64,000 nucleotides of DNA from Stieleria maiorica (GTDB lineage Bacteria; Planctomycetota; Planctomycetia; Pirellulales; Pirellulaceae). A model generated the notes under the pieces. That model ran no database searches, was not told where the DNA came from, and saw only the letters and a program-made list of their open reading frames with translations. The DNA is taken from positions 6,977,641-7,041,640 of the forward strand of contig NZ_CP036264.1 in the NCBI RefSeq assembly GCF_008035925.1, in the 5' to 3' direction. This document shows, in pieces, positions 1-9,202 of the stretch (positions within the stretch are counted from its first letter, which is position 1; each line of letters starts with the position of its first letter). Made by a program: the position numbers and the translations under genes.

Positions 1-1877
1 CCCATCGCGACCGCCATTCGGGTCACGTACAACGAGTTCAGGTTGGTCAGGATACGATAGACGTGCCAACGCAGCCGGTCCCGTTGCAGTGCCGTCAGAT
101 CGTCATCGGGCAAGTCTTCCCACCAGGTGTCACTGTCCCAAAAACCCAGCTCACCCAAGGACGCTTGCAACAGCACCGCGGCTTCGGTCGATCGCGACAG
201 GTGGACCAGATCTTCGCCGTCGCGTTGGAGCGCATGGAATCGTCCCAACCGTTCCATCCGATCGCGGCGGACGATCAACGACTGGCGCTCGTCGGCCAAC
301 GCGTCCTGGTTCTCCATCCGATCGATGGCGACACTGAACAGGGCCGCGGCATCGGCATAGCGGCTTTCCGCCAGCGCCGCGTCGCCGCGTTGGATCGCGG
401 CGCCCGACGCGGCGACGGCTTCCAGCCGCCGCGTCTGTTCTTGAAATTTGATCTTGCGTTCTCGTTCGGCATCGATCCGCGCCGCTTCCATCGCCCGTCG
501 GTTCATTTCCTGTCGCACCAACAAACCGGAAACGGTTCCGACGAACGTCAGCAACAATCCGACCGCCAGCGCCGCGGTGAGCGCACGGTGATTGCGTGCC
601 CAACGCAAGGTGCGTTCGATCGGCGGATCGACGAACACGCTGACCGGTTGATCGGCCAGATACTTTTGCACGTCTTCGGCAAGCGCGCCCGCGGTGGCGT
701 AGCGTTGGGGCATCGGCGTGGCCATCGCCTTCAGGATGATCGCTTGCAGGGCCTTGGGGATCTGGGAGCGAATCTTCAGCGGCGGATCGAACCGGCCTTC
801 AATGATGCGGTCGAACGTCGACTGCAGGTCGGCTTCACCGGAGTGGGGGGCTTGTCCGGTCAGGATGAAATACAGTGTCGCGCCCAGGCAATACACGTCG
901 GCAGCCGTCCCGATCTGGTCGATCTTTCCGGCCGCCTGTTCGGGACTCATGTAGCGGGGCGTGCCGAGCGTGGTGCCCTGGCGGGTTTCATCGACGGAGG
1001 AATCATGTTGGTGATCTAGCGAGAGCGTGGCTTCGAGCTGTTGGTCGATCTCCTTTTCGGTTCCCGGCGAATCGCTCGGACGCGCCGAAGGGTCCAGCCA
1101 TTTGGCCAACCCCCAGTCGACGACCAACGTTTGCCCATAGGACCCCAGCATGATGTTGGCCGGTTTCAAATCGCGATGAACGACCTGCTTGCTGTGCGCG
1201 TAGTCGATCGTTTGGCAGACGTCGACAAAGTGGTCGAGCAGTTTCCGCAAGGAGTCGGTGTCGTACCAATGCGGCGATCGATCGTGCGACGACGGCGTCG
1301 GGGACGGGAGGCGTCGATTGAGTTTTTCTTCGACGACCTGTTGAAGCGTGCGTCCGCGGATGAACTGCATGGCGTAGAACGGGCGGCGGTCGTCCTGTTG
1401 CCCCAACGCATAGATCGGGACGACGCCCGGGTGTTCCAAGAATCCCGTGATCTCCGCTTCGCGACGAAACCGCGCCGCCGCGTTGAAATTGCCGGCCCAC
1501 TCACCGCGCATTTGTTTGAGCGCCACCTCGCGACCGAGTTGCCGGTCCCAAGCCACCCAGACTTCGCCCAGTCCGCCGACGGCGTGTTTGCTGCGCAGCT
1601 CGAATCGACCGCTGGAATCGTCCACGCGGCGACGGTCGGAACCGCTGCCTGCACCTGCCCCGGAGCTGTCGGGGGCGGACGCCTTATCATGCGGGGCGAA
1701 CAGGCCCGAGGCCAGGAAGCTGGCGTCGTCGACCGATTCCAAAGCCGCCAACAAAGAATCAACTCGCTTCCGTAACGAATGGTCGTCTCCGCACGCCGCC
1801 GCCAAGTAGACCTGCCGCTCGACCGGGTCCTCCAGGCTGAGCGCGTGCGTCGCGATTTCGTCGACTGTCAGGGCCAC
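1..1877 (-). CDS. Serine/threonine protein kinase with transmembrane segment (partial, 3' end outside window)
   Basis: Hanks-type kinase that would phosphorylate Ser/Thr of partner proteins at the membrane. The minus frame is open from a GTG at 1877 to the left edge, about 625 residues. Visible: a glycine loop (GGLGEVWVAWD, about 101-111), the ATP lysine in VALKQ (121), HRDLKPAN (H234), VVDWGLAK (D254; DWG replaces DFG, a common form in planctomycete kinases), GTPRYMSPEQ, then a membrane span near 427-449 followed by a charged helical region and a probable TPR-like sensor part. The N-terminal 90 residues resemble the short helical lead common in this kinase group. The GTG overlaps the end of the upstream enoyl-CoA hydratase gene by 10 bases, which suggests translational coupling and decides the start. 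The signal sensed is not visible. Confidence 0.88.
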   Translation of the reverse strand, partial: MALTVDEIATHALSLEDPVERQVYLAAACGDDHSLRKRVDSLLAALESVDDASFLASGLFAPHDKASAPDSSGAGAGSGSDRRRVDDSSGRFELRSKHAVGGLGEVWVAWDRQLGREVALKQMRGEWAGNFNAAARFRREAEITGFLEHPGVVPIYALGQQDDRRPFYAMQFIRGRTLQQVVEEKLNRRLPSPTPSSHDRSPHWYDTDSLRKLLDHFVDVCQTIDYAHSKQVVHRDLKPANIMLGSYGQTLVVDWGLAKWLDPSARPSDSPGTEKEIDQQLEATLSLDHQHDSSVDETRQGTTLGTPRYMSPEQAAGKIDQIGTAADVYCLGATLYFILTGQAPHSGEADLQSTFDRIIEGRFDPPLKIRSQIPKALQAIILKAMATPMPQRYATAGALAEDVQKYLADQPVSVFVDPPIERTLRWARNHRALTAALAVGLLLTFVGTVSGLLVRQEMNRRAMEAARIDAERERKIKFQEQTRRLEAVAASGAAIQRGDAALAESRYADAAALFSVAIDRMENQDALADERQSLIVRRDRMERLGRFHALQRDGEDLVHLSRSTEAAVLLQASLGELGFWDSDTWWEDLPDDDLTALQRDRLRWHVYRILTNLNSLYVTRMAVAM

Positions 1878-2653
1878 TGGGGAATCCGTTTTTCCACGAA
1901 CGCTCGGATCCCTTCGGCCGCCGATTCGGTGTTGCACAGCGTCGCGCCGGTCGCGGCGCCGTTGGTCAGGTTCGTCAGCAGCGCCTCGCCGATCCCTTCG
2001 TTCAGCATCCGCTTGGTCGCTTGCAGCGATTCTCGCGGCGCGGCGCCGCAGCGTTTGGCCCAGTCGCTGGCGGTGACCCAGATCTGGTCGGGCGAGACGA
2101 CTTCGCAGCACATGCCCAATCGATACGCTTCGGCGGCCTCGATCGGCGATCCGGTCAACAGCATCCTCGCGGCGATTGCCGCACCGAACCGAAACGACAG
2201 CAGCGGTGCGGTCAACCCGCCGATCAAACCGCGTTCGGCCGCGTTGGCGGTCAAGAACGCACGATCGGACATCACGATCATGTCTGCGGCGAGTGCGACG
2301 GCCAGCCCGGCGCCGATCGCTTGCCCGTCGACCGCAGCGACCACGGGTTTGGGAAACCGCAAAATCGTCTCGCATAACTCCGTCAGTTCACGCCAGGATT
2401 CGAACCACCGCACCTGGGCGTCGATCGGTTCCAGTTCGGCGACTTTCGCGAAGGCCTTCAGATCGACGCCGCTGCAAAAATGGTCGCCTTTGCCGGTGAT
2501 CAACACGGCCGACACGCGTCGCTCCTGGTGCACGTCGGAGAGCGCCTGGGCCAGATCGGTGATCAGCGCCGAATCGAGCGCGTTACAGACCTGGGGGCGA
2601 TTGAGCGCCAACGTCGCGATCTGGTCGACGATCGTCAATTCAACGTGCTGCAT
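1868..2653 (-). CDS. Enoyl-CoA hydratase/isomerase family protein
   Basis: Crotonase-fold protein of 261 residues, the usual size. It would act on a CoA thioester, typically hydrating or isomerising an enoyl-CoA in the cytoplasm. Visible family features are NRPQVCNALD near the N-terminus, the oxyanion-hole strand HFCSGVDLKAF, and the GAGLAVALAADMI/AERGLIGG region. A glutamate is present in AERGLIGG, near the second catalytic glutamate of classical hydratases, but the first (in GGGCELA of the mammalian enzyme) is not, so the exact reaction is open. It starts 2 bases after the xylB stop and ends inside the start of the kinase gene, so the three are probably cotranscribed. Confidence 0.88.
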   Translation of the reverse strand: MQHVELTIVDQIATLALNRPQVCNALDSALITDLAQALSDVHQERRVSAVLITGKGDHFCSGVDLKAFAKVAELEPIDAQVRWFESWRELTELCETILRFPKPVVAAVDGQAIGAGLAVALAADMIVMSDRAFLTANAAERGLIGGLTAPLLSFRFGAAIAARMLLTGSPIEAAEAYRLGMCCEVVSPDQIWVTASDWAKRCGAAPRESLQATKRMLNEGIGEALLTNLTNGAATGATLCNTESAAEGIRAFVEKRIPQWP

Positions 2654-2655
2654 GG

Positions 2656-4179
2656 TTACTGTTGCAATCCGGCCAAGGTCTGCATCGAATCCTTCAGGTC
2701 AGTGTAGAGTCTGCGGTAGACGGGGAACAGGTCGTTGTAGGCCGCGACGGACTTTCGATCGGCCGGTGTTTGCTCGGCCACTTCGATCGTCGCTTTGCAG
2801 GCGGATTGAACATTCTTGTAGGCCCCGTCACCGACGGCGGCCAGCAGGGCGACGCCGTAGGCCGGTCCTTGTTCCACTTTCAACGTCGTGATTTTTTTGC
2901 CGAACACGTCGGCCTGCATTTGACGCCAGAACGGGTTCTTGCTGCCGCCACCGGACGCGCGGATCTCTCTGACCGGGACCTCCAACGATTGGATGATCTC
3001 CAAGCTGTCACGCAGGGCAAACGTGATGCCCTCCATCACGCTGCGGGTCATCGAACCGCGTGTGTGCGTCAGGTTCAACCCGACGAAGGCGCCACGGGCA
3101 TGTGGGTCGGCGTGAGGCGTTCGTTCACCGTTCAGATACGGTAGGAACACCAGCCCATTGCTTCCTGCCGGGCATTGCCGGGCTTCGGCCGTTGCGGCTT
3201 GATAAACCTCTTTCCCGCCCATGCCGGCGAGCCCCTGCAAGACCGATTCGACCCACCATTGCAACGAACCACCGCTGGTCAGGTTGACGCCCATCATGTG
3301 CCAGGCGCCGTTGACGGCATGACAAAACGTGTGCAGTCGTCCGGCGGCGTCGTATTGGGGCTGGTCGCTGTGGACGAACATCACGCCGCTGGTGCCGATC
3401 GATGTGCTGAGCACTCCTTTTTTGACCACACCGTTGCCGACCGCCCCGGCGGCACAATCGCCCGCACCGCCGACGACTTTGCAATCGGTGGTCAGTCCCA
3501 GTGTTTTGGCGGCGGCCTTGGTCAGCGTCCCGGTGACTTCATCGCTTTCCACCACGCGGGGCAACAGGTCCGAATCGAGTCCGAGTTTCGACAGCAGGGC
3601 GGAGGACCATTTTCGTTTGACGACGTCCAGAAACAACGTGCCGCTGGCATCGCTGACTTCGGTCACGTAGTCGCCGATCAAGCGTCGGCGGATGTCGTCC
3701 TTGGGCAACAAGACCTTTGCCAAGGCGTCAAAGTGTCGTTTTTCGTTGTTCCGCAGCCACAGCACCTTGGGCGCTTGAAATCCCGTCAGCGCGGGGTTGG
3801 CGACCATTTTGATCAGCCGTTTGCGTCCTCCGGCGGCCGACGTGATCTCGTCGCACTCGGCCGCCGTCCGCTGGTCATTCCACAGCAGGGCGGGGCGAAT
3901 GACGTTGTCGTCGCGGTCCAGAAAAACGCTGCCGTGCATCTGGCCGCTCAATCCGATCGCTTTGACGTCGGCCGGTTTGCAGCCGGATTTTCGCATCACC
4001 GCACGCACCGTCTTGACCGTCGCCTTCCACCAGTCCTCGGGGTCCTGCTGTGTCCAACCCGGTTTGGGTTGCTCCATCGGATAGGTCGCATCGGCTTCGG
4101 CGATGACCTTGCCGCTGGCGTCAATTAATAGCGTTTTTGTGCCGCTGGTCCCGATGTCGATGCCCAAGTAGTGACTCAT
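2656..4179 (-). CDS. xylB: Xylulokinase
   Basis: FGGY-family sugar kinase of 507 residues that would phosphorylate D-xylulose to xylulose 5-phosphate, feeding the pentose phosphate pathway. The N-terminal phosphate-binding loop LGIDIGTSGTKTLLID, the conserved LSGQMHGSVFLD and the ATP-side motifs GGAGDCAAGAVGNG and ASGGGSKNPFWRQM are all present and the length is full. The ATG at 4179 has a GAAGG Shine-Dalgarno about 8 bases upstream. It is first in a unit with an enoyl-CoA hydratase and a protein kinase and is divergent from a solute-binding-like lipoprotein, which could be a sugar-related partner (inference). A close relative such as another FGGY pentulose kinase cannot be fully excluded. 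Confidence 0.92.
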   Translation of the reverse strand: MSHYLGIDIGTSGTKTLLIDASGKVIAEADATYPMEQPKPGWTQQDPEDWWKATVKTVRAVMRKSGCKPADVKAIGLSGQMHGSVFLDRDDNVIRPALLWNDQRTAAECDEITSAAGGRKRLIKMVANPALTGFQAPKVLWLRNNEKRHFDALAKVLLPKDDIRRRLIGDYVTEVSDASGTLFLDVVKRKWSSALLSKLGLDSDLLPRVVESDEVTGTLTKAAAKTLGLTTDCKVVGGAGDCAAGAVGNGVVKKGVLSTSIGTSGVMFVHSDQPQYDAAGRLHTFCHAVNGAWHMMGVNLTSGGSLQWWVESVLQGLAGMGGKEVYQAATAEARQCPAGSNGLVFLPYLNGERTPHADPHARGAFVGLNLTHTRGSMTRSVMEGITFALRDSLEIIQSLEVPVREIRASGGGSKNPFWRQMQADVFGKKITTLKVEQGPAYGVALLAAVGDGAYKNVQSACKATIEVAEQTPADRKSVAAYNDLFPVYRRLYTDLKDSMQTLAGLQQ

Positions 4180-4359
4180 GATGCGCCTTCTTCGAAATGA
4201 AACTTTCCTGCCGAACCCGATCGCCGGGCGATGCGTATGTTATCGCGCCGCCGCCAGACTGTAATTTCCATCGTCTGTCGGCGGGAATGGTTTTGCCAAA
4301 AAGGCTCGCACGTACGCCCGAATTTCCGAGAAACGCCGCGGCCGACGCGGCACGCTACC

Positions 4360-5766
4360 ATGTCTGGTGACTTTCGTTCCCGTCCACTGGATCGCCGAAC
4401 GGCCGTTTCGATCCTCGCCGCGTCGCTGATCGCCGGTTGCGGCGACTCTGGATCCGATGATGCAGACTCTGCCGTCGATGCGGCCCCGGCCGCTCGCACC
4501 GACGTGCCGCTGCGGATCTTACTGGTCGGGAATGCGTCTGTCGCCGAAGCGATCCGATTGGCCTGGTCGATGACGCATGAGCACCCGCTGGAGATCGAGG
4601 TGTTCGATCCCGCCGACCCTGCGGTGGCTGGAGCTGCTCTCGCCGGGGACGACATCACCGCCGGGGAAAGCCCCGCGGTGCGTTTCACACGGCAAATGTT
4701 GCTCTCGGATGTCGCGATCACGCCGCAGAGCTATCTGGGCGAAATCAACGCCAAGGACGCAGCGGTTCGATTCGGTTCCGAATTGCTGAAGGAGTACCAA
4801 GCCGAATACGGCAAACCGCTGCCGGCCGTGATCAACTCGTTGGGCGATTACGGCGGATCCACCTGGGGCGTTGCGGTCGGCGCCAAAGTGCTCGCGCGGT
4901 TGGCCATCGACTCTCAATCGCAATGTGAGACCTGGAGCGAGTACCACGACTGGGTCCGAGGGCTTGAGGGCAAGGCGGCCGAGCCGTTGGCGCCCGGTTG
5001 GGCCGCCAGCTCGTTTCTGAATCGATGCGCGTCCACCTTCACGCGTCGCTGGCTGTTCAACCGCACGACGATGAAGCCCGAGATCGACAGCGAGGACTAC
5101 GTCGCGGTGCTGGAGCAATTGGCCGCGACGGCGGGCCTGTACGCATCGTCGGCAATGACGCCGGGCCAGATCTGGCAGGCCATCGCAGGCGGGGAACTGG
5201 TCGGCGGGATCGGCTACGAGGTCCCGGCGAGCGCAAGCGAGACCGCGGCCGATGAAGCTTCGGCCGACCAGCCGCCGGAAGAACGCGAAGAATTTGACAT
5301 CAGCGTTTTTGATTGCCCGCGGCAAACCGAAACCGATCAGCTGTGGCTGGGGCCGCAGACGCCGCTGGCTTGCTTGAGCAGCGGTTGTCGTCAAACCAAC
5401 GCGTCCAAGCAATTCATCGGATGGCTCTCCGGCGGCCAGCGGATTTCAACGGTCCGCCAACAATCCGAACTGTTCTCGCAAACCCGAATCAGCCCGGAGA
5501 ACGAGTCGATGCAGTCGGGAAGTGCCTATGCGCGTTGGCTGGTCGAGCGACTGCAAACGCTGCAAGTGGCACCGGGGTTAGTCCTGCCCGGGGCCGATCG
5601 CTACTACGAGGTGCTCGACCGTCAGGTCCGACGCTGTTTGGCCGCAGAGCAATCTGCCGCCGAGGCGCTCTCCGACGCCGCCTCACAATGGGACGCGATC
5701 ACCGATTCAATCGGCCGCGACCAGCAATCGGTCGCTTGGAAACGGACGCTCGGGTTCGGCGGGTAG
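4360..5766 (+). CDS. Lipoprotein resembling an ABC extracellular solute-binding protein
   Basis: 468 residues if started at the ATG at 4360; the frame is open further upstream but only this start puts a lipoprotein signal at the N-terminus (hydrophobic AVSILAASLIAGC with the lipidated Cys at 27). The mature part has ILLVGNASVAEAIRLAW early and, near the C-terminus, the pattern of family-1 solute-binding proteins: SKQFIGWLSGGQ, RQQSELFSQTRI, and a last helix ending in AITDSIGRDQQ. No permease or ATPase lies beside it, so transport is unproven. It is divergent from xylB across a 180-bp gap. Could be a periplasmic sensor-like protein instead. Confidence 0.6.
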   Translation: MSGDFRSRPLDRRTAVSILAASLIAGCGDSGSDDADSAVDAAPAARTDVPLRILLVGNASVAEAIRLAWSMTHEHPLEIEVFDPADPAVAGAALAGDDITAGESPAVRFTRQMLLSDVAITPQSYLGEINAKDAAVRFGSELLKEYQAEYGKPLPAVINSLGDYGGSTWGVAVGAKVLARLAIDSQSQCETWSEYHDWVRGLEGKAAEPLAPGWAASSFLNRCASTFTRRWLFNRTTMKPEIDSEDYVAVLEQLAATAGLYASSAMTPGQIWQAIAGGELVGGIGYEVPASASETAADEASADQPPEEREEFDISVFDCPRQTETDQLWLGPQTPLACLSSGCRQTNASKQFIGWLSGGQRISTVRQQSELFSQTRISPENESMQSGSAYARWLVERLQTLQVAPGLVLPGADRYYEVLDRQVRRCLAAEQSAAEALSDAASQWDAITDSIGRDQQSVAWKRTLGFGG

Positions 5767-5787
5767 GTTTCAAGTTTCAGGTTTCAG
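5767..5787. repeat. Short GTTTCA(A/G) heptamer repeat
   Basis: Three heptamers (GTTTCAA, GTTTCAG, GTTTCAG) directly after the stop of the lipoprotein gene, followed by a partial fourth (GTTCCAA). Confidence 0.8.
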
Positions 5788-5844
5788 GTTCCAAAGACCG
5801 GCCAACATCTTCTTCCCGATATCCCCGCCTCCACACGCATTTTT

Positions 5845-5893
5845 CTCCCAACTCCCAACTCCCAACTCCCAACTCCCAACTCCCAACTCCCAA
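5845..5893. repeat. Heptamer tandem repeat CTCCCAA x7 (TTGGGAG on minus)
   Basis: Seven perfect head-to-tail copies of CTCCCAA in 49 bp. On the minus strand this reads TTGGGAG, giving seven GGG runs separated by 4-base spacers, so it could fold into a G-quadruplex. It begins at the base after the minus-strand methyltransferase stop codon and sits between two convergent genes. Similar heptanucleotide repeats are known in cyanobacteria. Confidence 0.95.
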
Positions 5894-6709
5894 TCACGCG
5901 GTGATAATGGTCGGGCGGGTGGTGGATTGCGTGCCGATCCTTCTTGCCTTGATGCGGACATAGGGTGGGATGTACGTCGCTCGATCGGCGAAACTGTCGG
6001 CTGACGCATTCGGTTTGGCGTGCAGCGGCTCGATCAGGTCTTCGATCACAAAACCCGACCGGCACAGTCCGCCGATCAGGTCTTCCCAGCGGTGCAAGAA
6101 TTCGATCGCGCCGTGTTCACGCAATCGTTTGGCACTCGCCGACATCACGTCCGGCGGCGGAATCGGTGTGTCGCGGTAATACGTGTGTCGGATCGGGAAA
6201 CCATCGGTCGAACGCTGATAGCCCGCCTGCAAACTGATCGGTTGTTTGTGTTGGCTGATGTACAATCCCCCGGGGCGTGTGACCCGAGCGACTTCGGCAA
6301 ACACCGGTGCGACCGAAGGGACATAGCACGTGCTGACCGGATGGATCACGATGTCGAACTCCGCGTCGGCCAATCCCGACAGGTCCTCCATCGTCGTTTG
6401 CAGCACTCGCATCCGATAGCCACGCTCGGCCGCCACCCTGCGATCGAGTTCCAGCATCGCGCCGCTGAGATCGACCACGGTCACTGCCGCGCCGGCGGCG
6501 GCGTACAGCGAGCTCTGTCGCCCCCCGCCGGCGGCCAGGCACAGCACGCGTTTTCCGGCGATCGATCCGCCCAGCCAGCCGGCTTGGTCGACGACCGACA
6601 ACGGACGCGACAATTCTTCTTCGCTGGCCGGGCGACACAGCGGATCGCCGCTGTCGGCCATGCGGTCGTAAACGCGGCGGTTGGTATCCAGGGTTGCGTC
6701 GTGATTCAC
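5894..6709 (-). CDS. SAM-dependent methyltransferase (class I)
   Basis: 271-residue class I methyltransferase. Motif I is VLCLAAGGGRQSSLYAAAGAAVTVVDLS with the acidic residue that binds the SAM ribose at VVDLS; later motifs are AEFDIVIHPVSTCYV and RVTRPGGLYIS. It would transfer a methyl group to an unknown acceptor, probably a small molecule. The start is GTG at 6709 with no strong Shine-Dalgarno. The next gene upstream on the same strand ends 23 bases away, so the two may be cotranscribed. The C-terminus ends exactly at the heptamer repeat. Confidence 0.82.
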   Translation of the reverse strand: MNHDATLDTNRRVYDRMADSGDPLCRPASEEELSRPLSVVDQAGWLGGSIAGKRVLCLAAGGGRQSSLYAAAGAAVTVVDLSGAMLELDRRVAAERGYRMRVLQTTMEDLSGLADAEFDIVIHPVSTCYVPSVAPVFAEVARVTRPGGLYISQHKQPISLQAGYQRSTDGFPIRHTYYRDTPIPPPDVMSASAKRLREHGAIEFLHRWEDLIGGLCRSGFVIEDLIEPLHAKPNASADSFADRATYIPPYVRIKARRIGTQSTTRPTIITA

Positions 6710-6732
6710 ACAACACTCTCGGTTGGCGGGCG

Positions 6733-7431
6733 TTAGCGAGGTTTGGCGCGGGTCAGGTGCTCGAGCGACTTGAACAGCGAATCGACTTGGTGGTCGGTCG
6801 GGTCGGGGGCGATGGCGGTGTAATAGCCGGGGGTGATCCCGAGTGCGGCGCGCATCGCGGCGGCGTGTTCGGGCGGCGCGTCGATCATTTCGTTGACCAT
6901 TTCGAAATCGCGATCCCAGAGGACGCGATCGGCCAACAGTTCAACCAACCAGCGCCACCGATCGACTTCCACGGATTGCACGTCGATGTCGAAGACCGAC
7001 TCCTCATACTCGTCTTGTGCAGACGATTCTTGCTGCACAACGTCGTCTTCTTCGTTTTCGCGATAGGCATCCAGGGCCGCTTGCCGCCAGCGGAAACGGA
7101 ATTCTTCTGGCGAAACGGGTTGCAACTCGATCTCGAGTTCGATTTGTTGAGCAACATTTTCGTAGACCGCTGCGACGGCTGCTTCGTTCACCCCGCTCAA
7201 CTCCAGCGTTTGCTCGGTTTCCTGCAACAGATTGGTCGCCAACAAATCCAGCACGGCCAGTTGCTGTTGCCAGGTCAATTCGTCGAACAATGTGACGCCG
7301 TACGTCCAGGGGTCTTCCTCGGTCTCACGGCAACTGGCCAATTCCTGCACCATGATCGCGAGCGAATCACGCACCAACTCCGCCTCCTCACCAACCAGGT
7401 ACCGGTCGCCAGATGGAGTGTGCCAGGTCAT
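6733..7431 (-). CDS. Conserved-looking protein of unknown function
   Basis: 232 residues, acidic, no signal peptide or membrane span. Not recognised. The sequence is rich in Glu and Trp with helical segments (for example AAVAAVYENVAQQIELEIELQ), and ends in a basic AKPR tail. The second half has a very acidic stretch around 125-145 (ENEEDDVV, EYEES). It starts with ATG at 7431 and is followed closely by a methyltransferase gene on the same strand. Coding character is supported by an uninterrupted frame with codon use like its neighbours. A possible role with the methyltransferase is inference only. Confidence 0.7.
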   Translation of the reverse strand: MTWHTPSGDRYLVGEEAELVRDSLAIMVQELASCRETEEDPWTYGVTLFDELTWQQQLAVLDLLATNLLQETEQTLELSGVNEAAVAAVYENVAQQIELEIELQPVSPEEFRFRWRQAALDAYRENEEDDVVQQESSAQDEYEESVFDIDVQSVEVDRWRWLVELLADRVLWDRDFEMVNEMIDAPPEHAAAMRAALGITPGYYTAIAPDPTDHQVDSLFKSLEHLTRAKPR

Positions 7432-7482
7432 CGTGAGGTTCCGAATCGTTCCAACCGTGCGAGAGAGAAGAGCGCCGTATCA

Positions 7483-7508
7483 CCTGCCCGACGGAACCGC
7501 CGGACAGG
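7483..7508. other. Hairpin in the divergent gap upstream of the phosphofructokinase gene
   Basis: Two 12-base arms (CCTGCCCGACGG and CCGCCGGACAGG) match at 10 of 12 positions around a 2-base loop. The rest of the 469-bp gap 7432-7900 shows no convincing gene; a frame on the minus strand (7480-7902) has no family features. Confidence 0.5.
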
Positions 7509-7900
7509 CCGTGGGATCGACGCTGGGGAGATCTTGATTGATCGGGCGGCCGACTGCAAGCTTTTCGCGCCAGCGGGTGGTGAAGAAGAAAAATCCGCCG
7601 GCACGCCGCTGTTTTAGATTGCTTGTTCTCCACACTTTTAAGCTGCAATCGCAGCGATTTCGACATCCAAAGCCGATCTCGGCGTCGCAAGCGCGGTAAT
7701 CTGGGTGACTTTTCCGTCCCTCAGCCCCCAGATTGTCGTGCCCAAAGCCACCGAAACGTGTAAACGGCTTGGCGGTCATCGTGGCATCTCTAAAATCGTC
7801 CCCTGACGACTTGCGTTCCCATGCACCAAACCGACGGCCTGAATTGACAGTCCGACGCGATAAACCAACCTCCATCTTCCCCAGTCGAGATTTGAGCACC

Positions 7901-9181
7901 ATGCCCGACCATCACACCCTGGACATCAAACGCGTTGCGATTCTGTTTGCCGGAGGCCCCGCACCGGCTGCCAACGCGGTGATCTCGACGGCTGCGTTCT
8001 CGTTTCTCGAAGAGGGGTCGCAAGTGTTTGGGATCAAACACGGCTACAGTCGCCTGGCCGACTACACCGCCGCCGGCCCGCTGCAAGAAGGCACCGACTA
8101 CCTGCGATTCACCCACGAAACGCTGACGCATGCCCGCAGCAGCCGTGGGATCATGATCGGAACGGCGCGGACAAACCCCGGAAAACATGTCAGCAGCCCG
8201 GAACACTTGAAAGACCCCGAGCTGGTCGCCCCGCTGCGTCGGGTGTACGAAGGCCTGTGCTCGTTGGAAATCGACGCGTTGATTTCGATCGGCGGCGACG
8301 ACACCCTGAAGACCGCCAACAAGCTGAAGATGTTCCAGGACAACCTGCCCGCTGACGCGCGTCGGTTCCCGGTGATCCACTTGCCCAAGACGATCGATAA
8401 CGACTACAGCGGCATCGACTTCACCTTCGGCTTCTTCACCGCCGTGGAAACGCTGGCCGAAGAGATCCGCAACCTGAACTACGACGCCGCGGCCGGCAAG
8501 GCCTACTTCCTGTGCGAAGCGATGGGACGCAGCGCCGGATGGTTGGCCTATGGCGCCGCGATCGCCGGCGAAGGCAGCATGGTGATGAGCGTCGAAGACA
8601 TCGCCGACGACTTGGCGGCCGAAGAAGTGGACCCGGAAACCGGCAAGCCGCGGAAGATCATGGTGCTGGACAAGGTGATCGACAAGATGGTCGACATGAT
8701 GGTCGCCCGCGAACGCGAAGGCCGTGAGTACGGCACGATCGTCGTCGCCGAAGGTTTGGCCGAGTTCTTGCCGGCCGAATACTTGAAAGGGGTTTCGCGA
8801 GACGACCACGGCCACATCAATATCTCCGCCATCAATTTGGCCGCACTGCTGAGCGGTTTGCTGGCGGACGCTTACACCGCGCGAACCGGCAACCAACGCA
8901 AAGTCAACGGACTGCAGCTCGGCTACGAGTCGCGATGCGCACCGCCGCACGCCTACGACGTGATGTTGGGGTCACAGCTGGGCGTCGGTGCCTACCGCGC
9001 CCTGGTCGAAGAAAAGCTCAACGGCGTGATGGTTTCGGTGTCCGGCCAACTGGACCTACATTACGTGCCCTTTGAGAAACTGGTCGATCCACAAACGCTG
9101 GTCACCAAGGTCCGGTTTATCGAACGTGGCAGCGACTTTCATCGCTTGGCTCGTTTCCTTGAAACCTGCACCGACAGCTGA
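7901..9181 (+). CDS. pfp: 6-phosphofructokinase, probably pyrophosphate-dependent
   Basis: 426-residue phosphofructokinase-family enzyme for fructose 6-phosphate to fructose 1,6-bisphosphate. The ATG at 7901 is chosen because the family N-terminus (VAILFAGGPAPAANAVI) follows at once; the frame extends upstream without homology. The phosphodonor-site residues are GGDDT (about 131) and PKTIDND (about 162). In well-studied enzymes ATP users have GGDGS and PGTIDND, and the Asp and Lys seen here mark PPi users. MGRSAGWLAYGAAIA supports the substrate site. PPi use would make the glycolytic step reversible. No glycolytic neighbours; the gene converges on the eboE-like gene with a 35-bp gap. Confidence 0.9.
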   Translation: MPDHHTLDIKRVAILFAGGPAPAANAVISTAAFSFLEEGSQVFGIKHGYSRLADYTAAGPLQEGTDYLRFTHETLTHARSSRGIMIGTARTNPGKHVSSPEHLKDPELVAPLRRVYEGLCSLEIDALISIGGDDTLKTANKLKMFQDNLPADARRFPVIHLPKTIDNDYSGIDFTFGFFTAVETLAEEIRNLNYDAAAGKAYFLCEAMGRSAGWLAYGAAIAGEGSMVMSVEDIADDLAAEEVDPETGKPRKIMVLDKVIDKMVDMMVAREREGREYGTIVVAEGLAEFLPAEYLKGVSRDDHGHINISAINLAALLSGLLADAYTARTGNQRKVNGLQLGYESRCAPPHAYDVMLGSQLGVGAYRALVEEKLNGVMVSVSGQLDLHYVPFEKLVDPQTLVTKVRFIERGSDFHRLARFLETCTDS

Positions 9182-9202
9182 GGTCCGATCCGGGAACGCC
9201 AT

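Noticed and set aside
63-1775. Plus-strand frames opposite the kinase
   Set aside because: The minus strand shows a full kinase domain in one open frame that leaves the window; the plus frames have no recognisable features.
7480-7902. 140-codon minus-strand frame in the gap before the phosphofructokinase gene
   Set aside because: No family features, low-complexity Arg/Phe segments, and a hairpin inside. Treated as non-coding.
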